Assembly: GCA_020633675.1 (NCBI GenBank)
Contig: JACKDE010000004.1
Span: 62,001-126,000 of the forward strand
Source of the DNA: Deferribacteres bacterium
GTDB taxonomy: Bacteria > Zhuqueibacterota > Zhuqueibacteria > Zhuqueibacterales > Geothermadaptataceae
Length of the DNA stretch: 64,000 bases
Direction: 5' to 3'
Both the position numbers and the translations under genes were made by a program. The notes beneath the pieces were generated by a model that saw only the letters and a list, made by a program, of their open reading frames with translations, made no database searches and was not told where the DNA came from. Below, piece by piece: positions 26,743 through 35,180 of the stretch (within the stretch, counting starts at the first letter, position 1; each line of letters opens with the position of its first letter).

Positions 26743-27708
26743 CTACGCGACGCCAGCCTTTAACAAATCATGCAAATGCACCATGCCAACAGGCTTATTT
26801 TGCCCATCGACCACGATTACTTGAAGGATATCGTGATCTTCCAGGATTTCCAAAGCAGCCAATGCAAGTGTGCCAACACTAATCGTCTTTGGCTTTGCAC
26901 TCATGATGTCTTTTGCGGTCAAGTTCTGAATCACTTCGGTACCAGTCAGCAGGCGCCGCAGGTCACCATCAGTGACGATGCCAAGCAGAACATCTGTCTC
27001 CGAGACGACACAGGTTGCGCCATAGCGCTTGGCGGTAATCTCCAGAATCACTTTCTGCAAATCCGCAGTTGCCAACACCTTTGGCACGCGATCTTCCGCG
27101 CCCATCACGTCATCGATGCGAAGTAGCAAACGGCGACCCAAGGTGCCGCCCGGATGGCGAAAAGCGAAATCTTCCGGGCTGAAATTTCGCCTATCAAGCA
27201 AAGCGATGGCCAATGCATCTCCCATCACCAGTGTCGCAGTTGAACTTGAAGTTGGCGCGAGATCATGCGGGCAGGCTTCTTCCGCCACACTGATATCGAG
27301 TACAACATCAGCGTGCGTTGCCAAGTCGCTGTCCAGCTTACCTGTCATCGCGATGATGGGTACACCCAGTTTCCGAAAGAGCGGAAGCAGCATTTTTAAT
27401 TCGCCACCATTGCCGCTTTTAGAAATGCATACGACAACATCGTCTTTCATAACCACGCCAAGATCGCCATGCAAGCCCTCACCGGCATGCAGAAATAGCG
27501 AAGGTGTGCCTGTGCTGCTAAGCGTCGATGCAATTTTTTTGCCGATAATGCCGCTTTTTCCGATCCCCGTGACGATCACCCGGCCTTTGCAGGCATACAT
27601 TAAATCGACGGCAGCTACAAAACGATGGTCCAATCGTTCAGCGAGCGCAGCCACTGCCGCAGTTTCGATATGCACGACGCGGCGTGCAATGTCCAGCACA
27701 TCCGCCAT
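26743..27708 (-). CDS. kdsD: Arabinose-5-phosphate isomerase, KdsD/KpsF
   Basis: 321 aa from ATG 27708, which overlaps the kdsA stop as ATGA; a longer frame would run inside kdsA. An SIS domain (about 35-170) shows VTGIGKSGIIGKKIASTLSSTGTPS and HAGEGLHGDLG, the sugar-phosphate site. Two CBS domains follow (about 200-321), with IMSAKPKTISVGTLALAALEILED. It converts ribulose 5-phosphate into arabinose 5-phosphate, the first substrate of KDO synthesis. Neighbouring kdsA uses its product. Confidence 0.96.
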   Translation of the reverse strand: MADVLDIARRVVHIETAAVAALAERLDHRFVAAVDLMYACKGRVIVTGIGKSGIIGKKIASTLSSTGTPSLFLHAGEGLHGDLGVVMKDDVVVCISKSGNGGELKMLLPLFRKLGVPIIAMTGKLDSDLATHADVVLDISVAEEACPHDLAPTSSSTATLVMGDALAIALLDRRNFSPEDFAFRHPGGTLGRRLLLRIDDVMGAEDRVPKVLATADLQKVILEITAKRYGATCVVSETDVLLGIVTDGDLRRLLTGTEVIQNLTAKDIMSAKPKTISVGTLALAALEILEDHDILQVIVVDGQNKPVGMVHLHDLLKAGVA

Positions 27709-28565
27709 CAATAGCTGATCGCTTCCAGCCTTCGCAGCGTGTTGTCCACTTCCCTGACTTGCTTGAGTAATCCTTCGAGCTTGCTGAGCGGCCACTGACT
27801 GGCTGCGTCGCATTTAGCACAAGTCGGATCCGGATGGCTTTCGATAAAAAGCACATCGATGCCGGCTGCGACACCAGCACGTGTCAACGCTGGCACATAT
27901 TCTGGCTTGCCACCGTCCGGACTATCGGAAGGAATGCCGTAGACTCGTACGCTGTGGGTCGGGTCATACACCACGGGGTAGCCCAAATTGCGCATGGTGA
28001 CCAGAGAGCGCATATCGACGACCAGATTGTGATACCCAAAACTGGCGCCGCGCTCTGTCACCATAATTTTTTGATTGCCGGTATTTTCGATTTTTTTGAT
28101 CACTTTGCTCATATCGCCCGGATCGAGGAACTGACCTTTTTTAACGTTTACCGGCTTGCCCGTTTTCCCTGCGGCAATTGCAAGCGAAGTTTGCATCGAC
28201 AAGTAGGCTGGAATCTGCAGCACGTCCAGAACCTCCGCTGCTGTCCTTGCTTCAAATTCGTTGTGGATATCGGAAAGCACCGGAAAGCCAAAATCACGCT
28301 TTAGCGCAGCTAACGTTTCCAGACCCGCTTCGAGCCCTGGCCCCTGATAGCTCAACTCGGAAGAGCGGTTGTCTTTCAAATAAGATGATTTAAAAATAAG
28401 CGGAAATTGCAATTTCTCAGCGATTTTGCTGATTCCCTCGGCTGCCCGCCACATGGTGTCGCGGTCCTCGATGACGCACGGCCCGCAGATCAGCACCAAA
28501 GACTGGCCACCGCCAACATGCACATTACCGACTTCAAAACTTTTTGTATTTTTAATGGCTTGCAT
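27708..28565 (-). CDS. kdsA: 3-deoxy-8-phosphooctulonate synthase (KDO-8-P synthase)
   Basis: 285 aa, usual length. Family motifs include LVLICGPCVIEDRDT near the start, FKSSYLKDNRSS, and GASFGYHNLVVDMRSL. It condenses arabinose 5-phosphate with phosphoenolpyruvate in the cytoplasm. FIESHPDPTCAKCDAASQWPL near the end and the Cys in GPC... are features of the family, with a conserved Cys (LICGPC) typical of metal-dependent KdsA forms. It overlaps kdsD by four bases and follows pyrG by 11 bp. Confidence 0.97.
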   Translation of the reverse strand: MQAIKNTKSFEVGNVHVGGGQSLVLICGPCVIEDRDTMWRAAEGISKIAEKLQFPLIFKSSYLKDNRSSELSYQGPGLEAGLETLAALKRDFGFPVLSDIHNEFEARTAAEVLDVLQIPAYLSMQTSLAIAAGKTGKPVNVKKGQFLDPGDMSKVIKKIENTGNQKIMVTERGASFGYHNLVVDMRSLVTMRNLGYPVVYDPTHSVRVYGIPSDSPDGGKPEYVPALTRAGVAAGIDVLFIESHPDPTCAKCDAASQWPLSKLEGLLKQVREVDNTLRRLEAISY

Positions 28566-28576
28566 ATAGACTTCGA

Positions 28577-30262
28577 TTAAGAAGAAATCGCTCCCTTTTT
28601 ATTCTTCTGGGTCTCTTTCGAAACGTGTCCATTTTCTGCGGATGAAGCGTGCTCCAGGGCCGCGCGAACGAACTCGCGAAACAGCGGATGGGCATGCAAA
28701 ATACGGGATTTGAGCTCTGGATGAAATTGTACACCGACAAACCAGGGATGATCTCGATGCTCGACAATCTCGACAAGGCCGGTGTCGGGATTTACACCCA
28801 CAATCTTCAATCCGCGGCTGGTCAGGCGCTCAATATATTCGTTGTTGAATTCATAGCGGTGGCGATGACGCTCACTGATGACCTCCTCGCCATACGCCTG
28901 GTATGTATTGGAGTTGGGATCAATATTGCATTTGTAGGCACCTAAACGCATCGTTCCGCCCATTTGCGAAACATCAACCTGTGTTTCCATCAAATCGATG
29001 ACTTTATGTTCAGCTTCATCATTGAACTCGGCACTGTTGGCCCCCTTTAGCCCACAAACGTTGCGTGCGAATTCTATCACCGCGCACTGCATTCCGAGGC
29101 AAATGCCGAGAAACGGAATTTTCTTTTCGCGGACATACTGCGCAGCCATGATTTTACCTTCAATGCCACGGCTTCCGAATCCCGGACAAATCAGCAAGCC
29201 GGACAGACCAGCCAGGATGTCCGCTGATTGCTTGCTCTCAATTTCTTCAGAATCAATCCAGCGCAACTCTACCTTGGCATCATTGGCCACGCCAGCATGT
29301 TTGAATGCTTCGATGATGCTTTTGTAGGAATCGTGCAAATTAACATATTTGCCACAGATACCGATCACTACTGTTTTGGATGGCTTGCCAAGGCGCTGCA
29401 CCAGGTTCTGCCATTCCACCAGGTCCGGTTCGCCAGCTTCCAGGCGCAGATGATTGCTCAAAAACTCACCCAAGCCTTCTTTTTCAAAAACCAGCGGGAT
29501 TTCATAGATCGACTTGACATCGCGCGCTTCGATCACCGAACGAGATGGCACATTGCAAAAAAGGCCAATTTTTTCGCGCAACTCTTTATTGAGGCGGTAT
29601 TCGCAACGGCAAAGCAGCGCATTCGCCTGAATACCGATTTCCCGCAATTTCATCACCGAGTGCTGAGTCGGCTTGGTTTTCAACTCGCCCGCTGCTTTAA
29701 TATACGGCACCAAAGTCAGGTGGATATTGCATGAATTCTCAGGTCCGACTTCCAGGCAAAACTGCCGAATCGCCTCCAAAAATGGCAGGCTTTCGATGTC
29801 ACCAATCGTCCCGCCGACTTCGACAATCGCGACATCATAGTCTTTTTCGCCATCGCGAACGACAGCATAGATGCGACGTTTGATTTCGTTGGTGATGTGT
29901 GGGATCACCTGCACGGTTTTGCCGAGATAGTCGCCACGCCGCTCGCGTGTGATCACGGTATTGTAAATTTGCCCGGTCGTCGCATTGTTTTTTTGCGACA
30001 TGTTGACATCGAGAAAACGCTCGTAGTGGCCAAGGTCGAGGTCAGTCTCTGCACCATCATCGGTTACATACACTTCGCCGTGCTGGTAGGGGCTCATCGT
30101 GCCGGGATCGATATTGATGTACGGGTCGAACTTCAGCATCGTCACACGCATGCCGCGCGCTTTCAGCAAAACACCAATCGATGCCGCTGCGACGCCTTTA
30201 CCCAATGACGAAACGACGCCGCCTGTCACGAAGATGAACTTTTTTTTGCTTTCAGCCAACAA
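28577..30262 (-). CDS. pyrG: CTP synthase
   Basis: 561 aa with a TTG start preceded by AAAGGAG seven bases upstream. The synthetase domain (1-270) has FVTGGVVSSLGKGVAAASIG, and the class I glutamine amidotransferase domain (about 300-540) has the nucleophile Cys388 in LGICLGMQC and the HPE pair in GVQFHPELKSR. It turns UTP into CTP using glutamine and ATP. CTP is the donor for KdsB, whose gene overlaps this one by 11 bp, so the order kdsB-pyrG-kdsA is functionally sensible and common in Gram-negatives. Confidence 0.98.
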   Translation of the reverse strand: MLAESKKKFIFVTGGVVSSLGKGVAAASIGVLLKARGMRVTMLKFDPYINIDPGTMSPYQHGEVYVTDDGAETDLDLGHYERFLDVNMSQKNNATTGQIYNTVITRERRGDYLGKTVQVIPHITNEIKRRIYAVVRDGEKDYDVAIVEVGGTIGDIESLPFLEAIRQFCLEVGPENSCNIHLTLVPYIKAAGELKTKPTQHSVMKLREIGIQANALLCRCEYRLNKELREKIGLFCNVPSRSVIEARDVKSIYEIPLVFEKEGLGEFLSNHLRLEAGEPDLVEWQNLVQRLGKPSKTVVIGICGKYVNLHDSYKSIIEAFKHAGVANDAKVELRWIDSEEIESKQSADILAGLSGLLICPGFGSRGIEGKIMAAQYVREKKIPFLGICLGMQCAVIEFARNVCGLKGANSAEFNDEAEHKVIDLMETQVDVSQMGGTMRLGAYKCNIDPNSNTYQAYGEEVISERHRHRYEFNNEYIERLTSRGLKIVGVNPDTGLVEIVEHRDHPWFVGVQFHPELKSRILHAHPLFREFVRAALEHASSAENGHVSKETQKNKKGAISS

Positions 30263-31016
30263 CTGACAACTCCTTTGCTAATGTCCGTGCTTTTTCGAGA
30301 TCATCCGGTGTATCTACACAAAATGAGTGATAATCAACAACAGCACAAACGATTCGATAGCCGTTTTTTAAAACACGTAACTGTTCCAGCTTTTCAAGCT
30401 GTTCAAGATCGCAAACAGGCAAATTCACAAATTTTTTGAGAAATGATTTCCGAAAAACGTACAACCCGATATGCTGTAAATGGGCCCGCCCAGGCTGCAA
30501 ATGCGTCTCATCCATGGCATCGCGATCGAACGGGATAGGTGCGCGCGAAAAATACAGCGCAAAATCATCATTGGACAACACCACCTTGGCAGTGTTGCGT
30601 GAGTAAAGACTTTTGTTATCGTACAAGCGGCTCACCAGCGTACTCACCACTGCCTGCGGGCTCGCGATCAGCTTTTGTACTGCTGTATCGATGGCCTGGG
30701 GGGCGATGAACGGCTCGTCACCCTGTATATTGACCACCAGGTCACAGTCAAATTGATCGGCCACTTCGGCGACGCGATCACTGCCGCTTGGGTGATCGCT
30801 GCGTGTCATCATCGTCTGGCCACCAAATGCAGTCACCGCTTCAGCAATGCGCACATCATCCGTTGCCACGACGATCTGGTCGAGCGTCTTCGCTTTCTGA
30901 GTACGCTCATAAACATGCTGGATCATCGGCTTGCCGGCGATATCCATCAGAGGTTTTCCCGGCAAGCGCGAAGAAGCATATCGTGCCGGAATCACGCCCA
31001 AAGTCGTGGGCTTCAT
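30252..31016 (-). CDS. kdsB: CMP-KDO synthetase (3-deoxy-manno-octulosonate cytidylyltransferase)
   Basis: 254 aa from ATG 31016, overlapping the gatC stop as ATGA. The nucleotide-binding opening GVIPARYASSRLPGKPLMDIAGKPMIQHVYE and the motifs DHPSGSDRVAEV and VVNIQGDEPFI are those of KdsB. It activates KDO with CTP for transfer to lipid A. Its downstream neighbour pyrG supplies CTP. Confidence 0.97.
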   Translation of the reverse strand: MKPTTLGVIPARYASSRLPGKPLMDIAGKPMIQHVYERTQKAKTLDQIVVATDDVRIAEAVTAFGGQTMMTRSDHPSGSDRVAEVADQFDCDLVVNIQGDEPFIAPQAIDTAVQKLIASPQAVVSTLVSRLYDNKSLYSRNTAKVVLSNDDFALYFSRAPIPFDRDAMDETHLQPGRAHLQHIGLYVFRKSFLKKFVNLPVCDLEQLEKLEQLRVLKNGYRIVCAVVDYHSFCVDTPDDLEKARTLAKELSVVG

Positions 31017-31312
31017 TTCGATTTCTCGATAACTTTTGGCACGCTGAAGTAGCCGTTTTTTTGCGCGGGTGCATTCATCAATGCTTCTTCGCGCGTCAGC
31101 CATTTTTCAGCTTTATCTTCTCGAAAAACCAAATTTAAATCGAGCGCGTGAGCGGTTTCCGGTACACCATCGAGCTCGAGCTCTTCGAGTTTTTCGACGT
31201 ATTTTACGATATCAGCCAGATCAACTGTCAGATTCTTCAACTCATCTGCTGTCAACTCCAGCTTCGCCAATACAGCGATTTCCCGAATAATTTCAGCCGT
31301 TATTTTGACCAT
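31013..31312 (-). CDS. gatC: Aspartyl/glutamyl-tRNA amidotransferase subunit C
   Basis: 99 aa, the normal size. It begins with VKITAEIIREIAVLAKLELTADE and has the family's LEELELDGVPETAHALDLNLVFREDK followed by LTREEALMNAPAQKNGYFSVPKVI. GatC stabilises the GatA-GatB complex that amidates misacylated Asp/Glu-tRNA; gatA and gatB are not in the window. It is the first gene behind the strong promoter at 31376-31404, with a leader of roughly 55-60 bases and no clear Shine-Dalgarno sequence. Confidence 0.95.
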   Translation of the reverse strand: MVKITAEIIREIAVLAKLELTADELKNLTVDLADIVKYVEKLEELELDGVPETAHALDLNLVFREDKAEKWLTREEALMNAPAQKNGYFSVPKVIEKSK

Positions 31313-31375
31313 AAAATCAGATTTTTCAATTTAAAATATATGCCAACATTAGAACCGAAAACACAATCGGCATCG

Positions 31376-31404
31376 AATATATCACAATAGGCAATTTATG
31401 TCAA
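31376..31404 (-). promoter_or_regulatory. Near-consensus sigma-70 promoter for the gatC-kds-lpt-rpoN run
   Basis: On the minus strand TTGACA (31404-31399) is followed by a 17-base spacer and TATATT (31381-31376): a perfect -35 and a 5/6 -10 at ideal spacing in an AT-rich region. Transcription would start near 31369, some 57 bases before the gatC start. Together with the mdh terminator upstream, this defines the beginning of the long operon. Confidence 0.75.
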
Positions 31405-31480
31405 GCCATTATTGGCTGCGGTTGGCATAATTATTGTAAAATAAATTAATCAAACAACCTAAACATTTATTTTTAAACAA

Positions 31481-31517
31481 TTAAAAAAGCCTGCCACTTT
31501 ACAAGCAGCAGGCTTTT
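31481..31517 (-). terminator. Rho-independent terminator after mdh
   Basis: GCCTGC (31489-31494) pairs with GCAGGC (31508-31513), extended by A/T pairs. Read on the minus strand the hairpin is followed by a run of six T, about 80 bp after the mdh stop. Confidence 0.85.
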
Positions 31518-31598
31518 ACAACAAATTAACATTTGGTCACATGATTCCGCGATCGCTGTGACGACCGATTCATTTCGGCTCACACAGAATTCCGCTGA

Positions 31599-32522
31599 TC
31601 AGATTTTCAATGCTGCGATCGTTTCTTTCACATGGTTGGCCGATTCATGCAACATGGCCATTTCGGCGTCTGTCATTTCGATCTCCAGAATTTTTTCGAC
31701 GCCATTTTTACCCAATACGACTGGTACGCCAGCATAGGTATCTTTCAGACCGAATTCACCGCTTAACCAGGCCGCGCAGGGCAGCAAGCGTTTCGCATCG
31801 TGCAGCACGGCTTCAACCATTTCCACCGTCGCTGCAGATGGCGCATAATATGCACTGCCTGTTTTCAGATATTTGACGATTTCGCCACCACCCTGTCGGG
31901 TGCGCTGTACAATCGCATCAAGGCGATCTTTTGAAACAAGCTGTGTCACAGGAATCCCCGAAACCGAGGTATAGCTGAGCAGCGGCACCATGTCATCGCC
32001 GTGTCCGCCGAGCACCATCGCCTGGATATCGCGCACCGAAATACCAAGCTCCATCGACAGGAATGTACGATAACGGGCTGTATCGAGCACACCAGCCTGC
32101 CCAAAAACGCGATTTGGTTCAAAGCCGCTGACTTTCATTGCAACATACGTCATCACGTCGAGCGGATTGGTAACCACGATTATTTTGGTCTGCGGCGAAA
32201 ATTTTGCCACCTGTTCAGTCACGCCTTTAATGATCTCGGCATTTTTATCGCGCAAATCATCACGACTCATACCGGGTTTGCGCGCCAAACCTGCAGTGAT
32301 CACCACGAGTGAAGAATCGGCAGTTTCTTCATAGCTATTGGTGCCAATCACTTTGCCATCAAAGCCTTCAATCGGGGCCGATTCCCACATATCCAATGCT
32401 TTTCCCTGAGGAACACCATCAACAATATCAACAAGCACAACTTCATTTGCAAGATGCTTCTCTGCAACGCGTTGGGCAACGGTGGCGCCAACATGTCCTG
32501 CGCCAATAACACTCACTTTCAT
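31599..32522 (-). CDS. mdh: Malate dehydrogenase (LDH/MDH type)
   Basis: 307 aa. The Rossmann motif GAGHVGA is at 7-13 and Asp32 after VVLVD fits NAD specificity. Arg81, Arg87 and Arg151 are placed as substrate-binding arginines in the family (RKPGMSRDDL favours malate over lactate), and the catalytic His174 lies in LGGHGDDMVPL. It interconverts malate and oxaloacetate in the TCA cycle. A strong ribosome binding site (GGAGGTG) precedes ATG. It stands alone between two terminators. Confidence 0.97.
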   Translation of the reverse strand: MKVSVIGAGHVGATVAQRVAEKHLANEVVLVDIVDGVPQGKALDMWESAPIEGFDGKVIGTNSYEETADSSLVVITAGLARKPGMSRDDLRDKNAEIIKGVTEQVAKFSPQTKIIVVTNPLDVMTYVAMKVSGFEPNRVFGQAGVLDTARYRTFLSMELGISVRDIQAMVLGGHGDDMVPLLSYTSVSGIPVTQLVSKDRLDAIVQRTRQGGGEIVKYLKTGSAYYAPSAATVEMVEAVLHDAKRLLPCAAWLSGEFGLKDTYAGVPVVLGKNGVEKILEIEMTDAEMAMLHESANHVKETIAALKI

Positions 32523-32580
32523 CCGAGCACCTCCAGAATTTATACATGAACGTCAAAGTGTGCTGAGCATAAATCAAAAG

Positions 32581-32612
32581 AAAAAGGCCAAGCGCTCTAC
32601 AGCGATGGCCTT
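32581..32612 (-). terminator. Rho-independent terminator after rpmA
   Basis: AAGGCCA (32584-32590) pairs with TGGCCTT (32606-32612), with inner CGCT/AGCG pairs. On the minus strand it is followed by TTTTTCTTTT. It begins 13 bp after the rpmA stop and ends the rng-rplU-rpmA unit. Confidence 0.88.
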
Positions 32613-32624
32613 CTTCAATATTCG

Positions 32625-32876
32625 TCAGTTCAGCACGTGAACCACTTTTTTGCTTCGTCCCATTCTCTGGAATTTGACTTTTCCATCGATGAGAGCGAAA
32701 AGTGTATCATCTTTGCCCTTTTTTACATTGTCGCCGGGGTAAATCCGCGTGCCCCGTTGCCGTACCAGGATGCTGCCAGCAGTGACAGCCTGTCCATCAA
32801 ATCTCTTTACACCAAGATATTGAGGATTGGAGTCGCGACCATTTTTGGAGCTACCAACACCTTTTTTATGTGCCAT
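32625..32876 (-). CDS. rpmA: 50S ribosomal protein L27
   Basis: 83 aa. MAHKKGVGSSKNGRDSNPQYLG is the conserved N-terminus, already lacking the cleavable leader seen in Firmicutes. It lies near the peptidyl-transferase centre. The gene follows rplU by 38 bp, the near-universal pairing, and is followed by a terminator. Confidence 0.98.
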   Translation of the reverse strand: MAHKKGVGSSKNGRDSNPQYLGVKRFDGQAVTAGSILVRQRGTRIYPGDNVKKGKDDTLFALIDGKVKFQRMGRSKKVVHVLN

Positions 32877-32914
32877 TTTTCATCTCCTGTATCTTTAAAC
32901 TGATTCAATTCAAT

Positions 32915-33229
32915 TTAGTTGATGGCGATATCGCTAACGCGCAACGTAGTAACCTGTTGCCTGTGTCCGTTCAACTTGCGATAGCCTTTCCGGCGCTTCT
33001 TTTTGAAAACTAGCACCTTTTTCAAACGGTCGCTGCTCTCAATTTTTGCCGTCACTTTTGCGCCTTCGACCGTCGGGGTACCGACCTTCACATTTTTGTC
33101 ATCGCCGCAAATGAGCACGCGATCGAATTCAACTTCGTCGCCAGCATTGCCAGACAACCTGTCGGTCACGATCTTGGCATTTTCCGTAACCTTGTATTGT
33201 TTGCCAGCAATTTCAACAATTGCAAACAT
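32915..33229 (-). CDS. rplU: 50S ribosomal protein L21
   Basis: 104 aa from ATG 33229, with AGGAG six bases upstream; an in-frame TTG at 33235 overlaps that site and is unlikely to be used. FAIVEIAGKQYKV at the start and KKRRKGYRKLNGHRQQVT near the end are diagnostic. It binds 23S rRNA domain I. It lies 36 bp after rng and is cotranscribed with rpmA. Confidence 0.98.
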   Translation of the reverse strand: MFAIVEIAGKQYKVTENAKIVTDRLSGNAGDEVEFDRVLICGDDKNVKVGTPTVEGAKVTAKIESSDRLKKVLVFKKKRRKGYRKLNGHRQQVTTLRVSDIAIN

Positions 33230-33265
33230 CGTCAACTCCTCTTATTTCTCGCTTTATAAAAACGT

Positions 33266-34801
33266 TTAATTTAATACAATTTCTTTATTGGTACGACGTG
33301 AAATACAATGAATTTCGTCGAATTTAAAACTGTCTTTGCCAATGACGTCGATACGGAGCCAGTACTTCCACATCATCCGCCGGATATGGCTGCGCAGGCC
33401 GTTTGTCAGCATGTCAGCGACTTCGGGGTGTACTTCCAGCTTGAGGTTTTTCTCATCGCTGATGGCCTTGATGCGCTTTATTGTGCGCTCGACCTTGGTC
33501 AGTACAGAAGCCTTTGACATGATGCGCCCGGTACCCTCGCAAGTATGGCACATCTCAGAATAAGAGTGGAGCAGGCTCGGCCGGATGCGCTCCCTTGTCA
33601 TCTCGATCAGGCCAAACTCGCTGATCGGGCTGATGTTGGCCTGGGCGCGATCCCGCTTGAGCTCCTTTTGAAATTCGTTATAGAGTGTGCGCTTGTTTTT
33701 CGGATCGATCATATCGATAAAGTCGATCACGATAATGCCACCAATATCGCGCAGTCGGAGCTGCCGCGCAATTTCTCTCGCTGCTTCAAGGTTGATCCGT
33801 AGCGAATTTTCATCATGTCCAGCCCTGCCGATGAACTTGCCACTGTTGACGTCGACCGCTACCAACGCTTCCGTATGATCAAAAATCAAATGCCCGCCAC
33901 TTTTCAGCCAAACTTTTCGTGACATCGATTTTTCGACTTCCTGCTCGATGCCATAGGTATCGAAAATCGGGCGTTTGCCCTTGTACATCTCGAGTTTGGG
34001 CAGCAGGTTTGGTGAAACTTCCTTCAAATACTGGCTGATCGACTTATATTGCCTGGCATCGTCGATCACGACACGCGTAACGTCGTTGGTAAAAAGATCG
34101 CGAATGACAGTTGACGCCATCGCCAAATCTTTATGGGCGAGGCTGGGCGGGCGCAATGTCTTGAGCTTTTTCTCGATTTGGCGCCATTTTTTGATCAGAT
34201 TTTCAAAATCCGCTCGAAGCAAGTCTTCATCCTTCGATTCAGCGACGGTTCGGATGATGACGCCAAAGCCTTTTGGACGCCAACTTCTTGCAAGGTCTCG
34301 CAGGCGGCGTTTTTCCTTCGCATTCGATACTTTCCGCGAGACGCCGATCATTTCGGAATAAGGAACCAGCACAAAGAATCGACCAGCCAATGAAAGCTCG
34401 GTCGTGATGCGCGATCCTTTGCTGCTGATCGGCTCTTTGATAATCTGTACGAGAATCTCTTGCCCCTCACGTGGGATAGGGCGTCGATTATTCTTGGGTG
34501 TCTCGCTTGTTGCTGTCTCCAAATCCAGGTAAGCGCCGTACTCTGCCAGGGAATCGCCGATATCGGAAAAATGCAGGAAGGCATCTTGTCCCTGCCCAAT
34601 ATCTACAAACGCGGCTCTCATCCCTCGCACGACATTCACAACCCTGCCCAAATAAATATCGCCAACGGATCGCTCATTTTCAGGAAGTTCAATAAATAAG
34701 TCTATTAAGTTGCCATCTTCGAGAATAGCGATTCGGGTTTCAGAGATAGTGGTATTGATGAAAATTTCTTTTTTGGGCTGCTGTGTAGTTCTTCTTCGCA
34801 A
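33266..34801 (-). CDS. rng: Ribonuclease G/E family endoribonuclease
   Basis: 511 aa with a TTG start (TTGCGAAGAAGA) preceded by GAGG seven bases upstream; there is an in-frame stop just before, and no ATG until far inside. Residues 12-120 contain the S1 domain (VGDIYLGRVVNVVRGMRAAFVDIGQGQDAFLH). The catalytic core has VDVNSGKF and GGIIVIDFIDM, and CHTCEGTGR is the zinc-link CxxC that joins dimers. It lacks the long C-terminal scaffold of RNase E, so RNase G is the better name. It cleaves RNA and processes 16S rRNA. The leader of 379 bp upstream is long. Confidence 0.96.
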   Translation of the reverse strand: MRRRTTQQPKKEIFINTTISETRIAILEDGNLIDLFIELPENERSVGDIYLGRVVNVVRGMRAAFVDIGQGQDAFLHFSDIGDSLAEYGAYLDLETATSETPKNNRRPIPREGQEILVQIIKEPISSKGSRITTELSLAGRFFVLVPYSEMIGVSRKVSNAKEKRRLRDLARSWRPKGFGVIIRTVAESKDEDLLRADFENLIKKWRQIEKKLKTLRPPSLAHKDLAMASTVIRDLFTNDVTRVVIDDARQYKSISQYLKEVSPNLLPKLEMYKGKRPIFDTYGIEQEVEKSMSRKVWLKSGGHLIFDHTEALVAVDVNSGKFIGRAGHDENSLRINLEAAREIARQLRLRDIGGIIVIDFIDMIDPKNKRTLYNEFQKELKRDRAQANISPISEFGLIEMTRERIRPSLLHSYSEMCHTCEGTGRIMSKASVLTKVERTIKRIKAISDEKNLKLEVHPEVADMLTNGLRSHIRRMMWKYWLRIDVIGKDSFKFDEIHCISRRTNKEIVLN

Positions 34802-35180
34802 ATTAAACCCTCAAATACTCAAAAATAAGAACAAGTCAATCGTTGTACTCCTTAATCGTTTTCGCTGTATCACTACCTCCTGCCGCCTGTGTGCACGGCA
34901 TTTTTTAGCAAAGCAGTGGCTCAGCGGTAAATATCAGGTAGTGACTGATTGGTCAACATTTTGATTGTCAATGAGCAGATCGTCCAAGCACCCTGGTTTT
35001 ATTATCCCGGGACTGGAACTTTCTTCATCAGAATCAGATAGCGGGGAAGCTTAAAGAGCAATGAGACTCAATTATATTGGCAGCCAGGTTAGCCCGCATT
35101 GGCGGCGCTGATTGCCGGTTTACGCTCCAAATTGAAGCAAAACTCTTATAAAGACAAGTTTTATAAATACAAAAAAACGA
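34802..35180. other. 379-bp intergenic leader upstream of rng
   Basis: No gene with a ribosome binding site was found. On the minus strand there are promoter-like pieces (TTGACC-17-TATTTA around 34925-34955 and a TTGACT near the rng start), none close to consensus. RNase E/G genes are often autoregulated through their 5' leader, so a regulatory role is possible but unproven. Confidence 0.4.
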
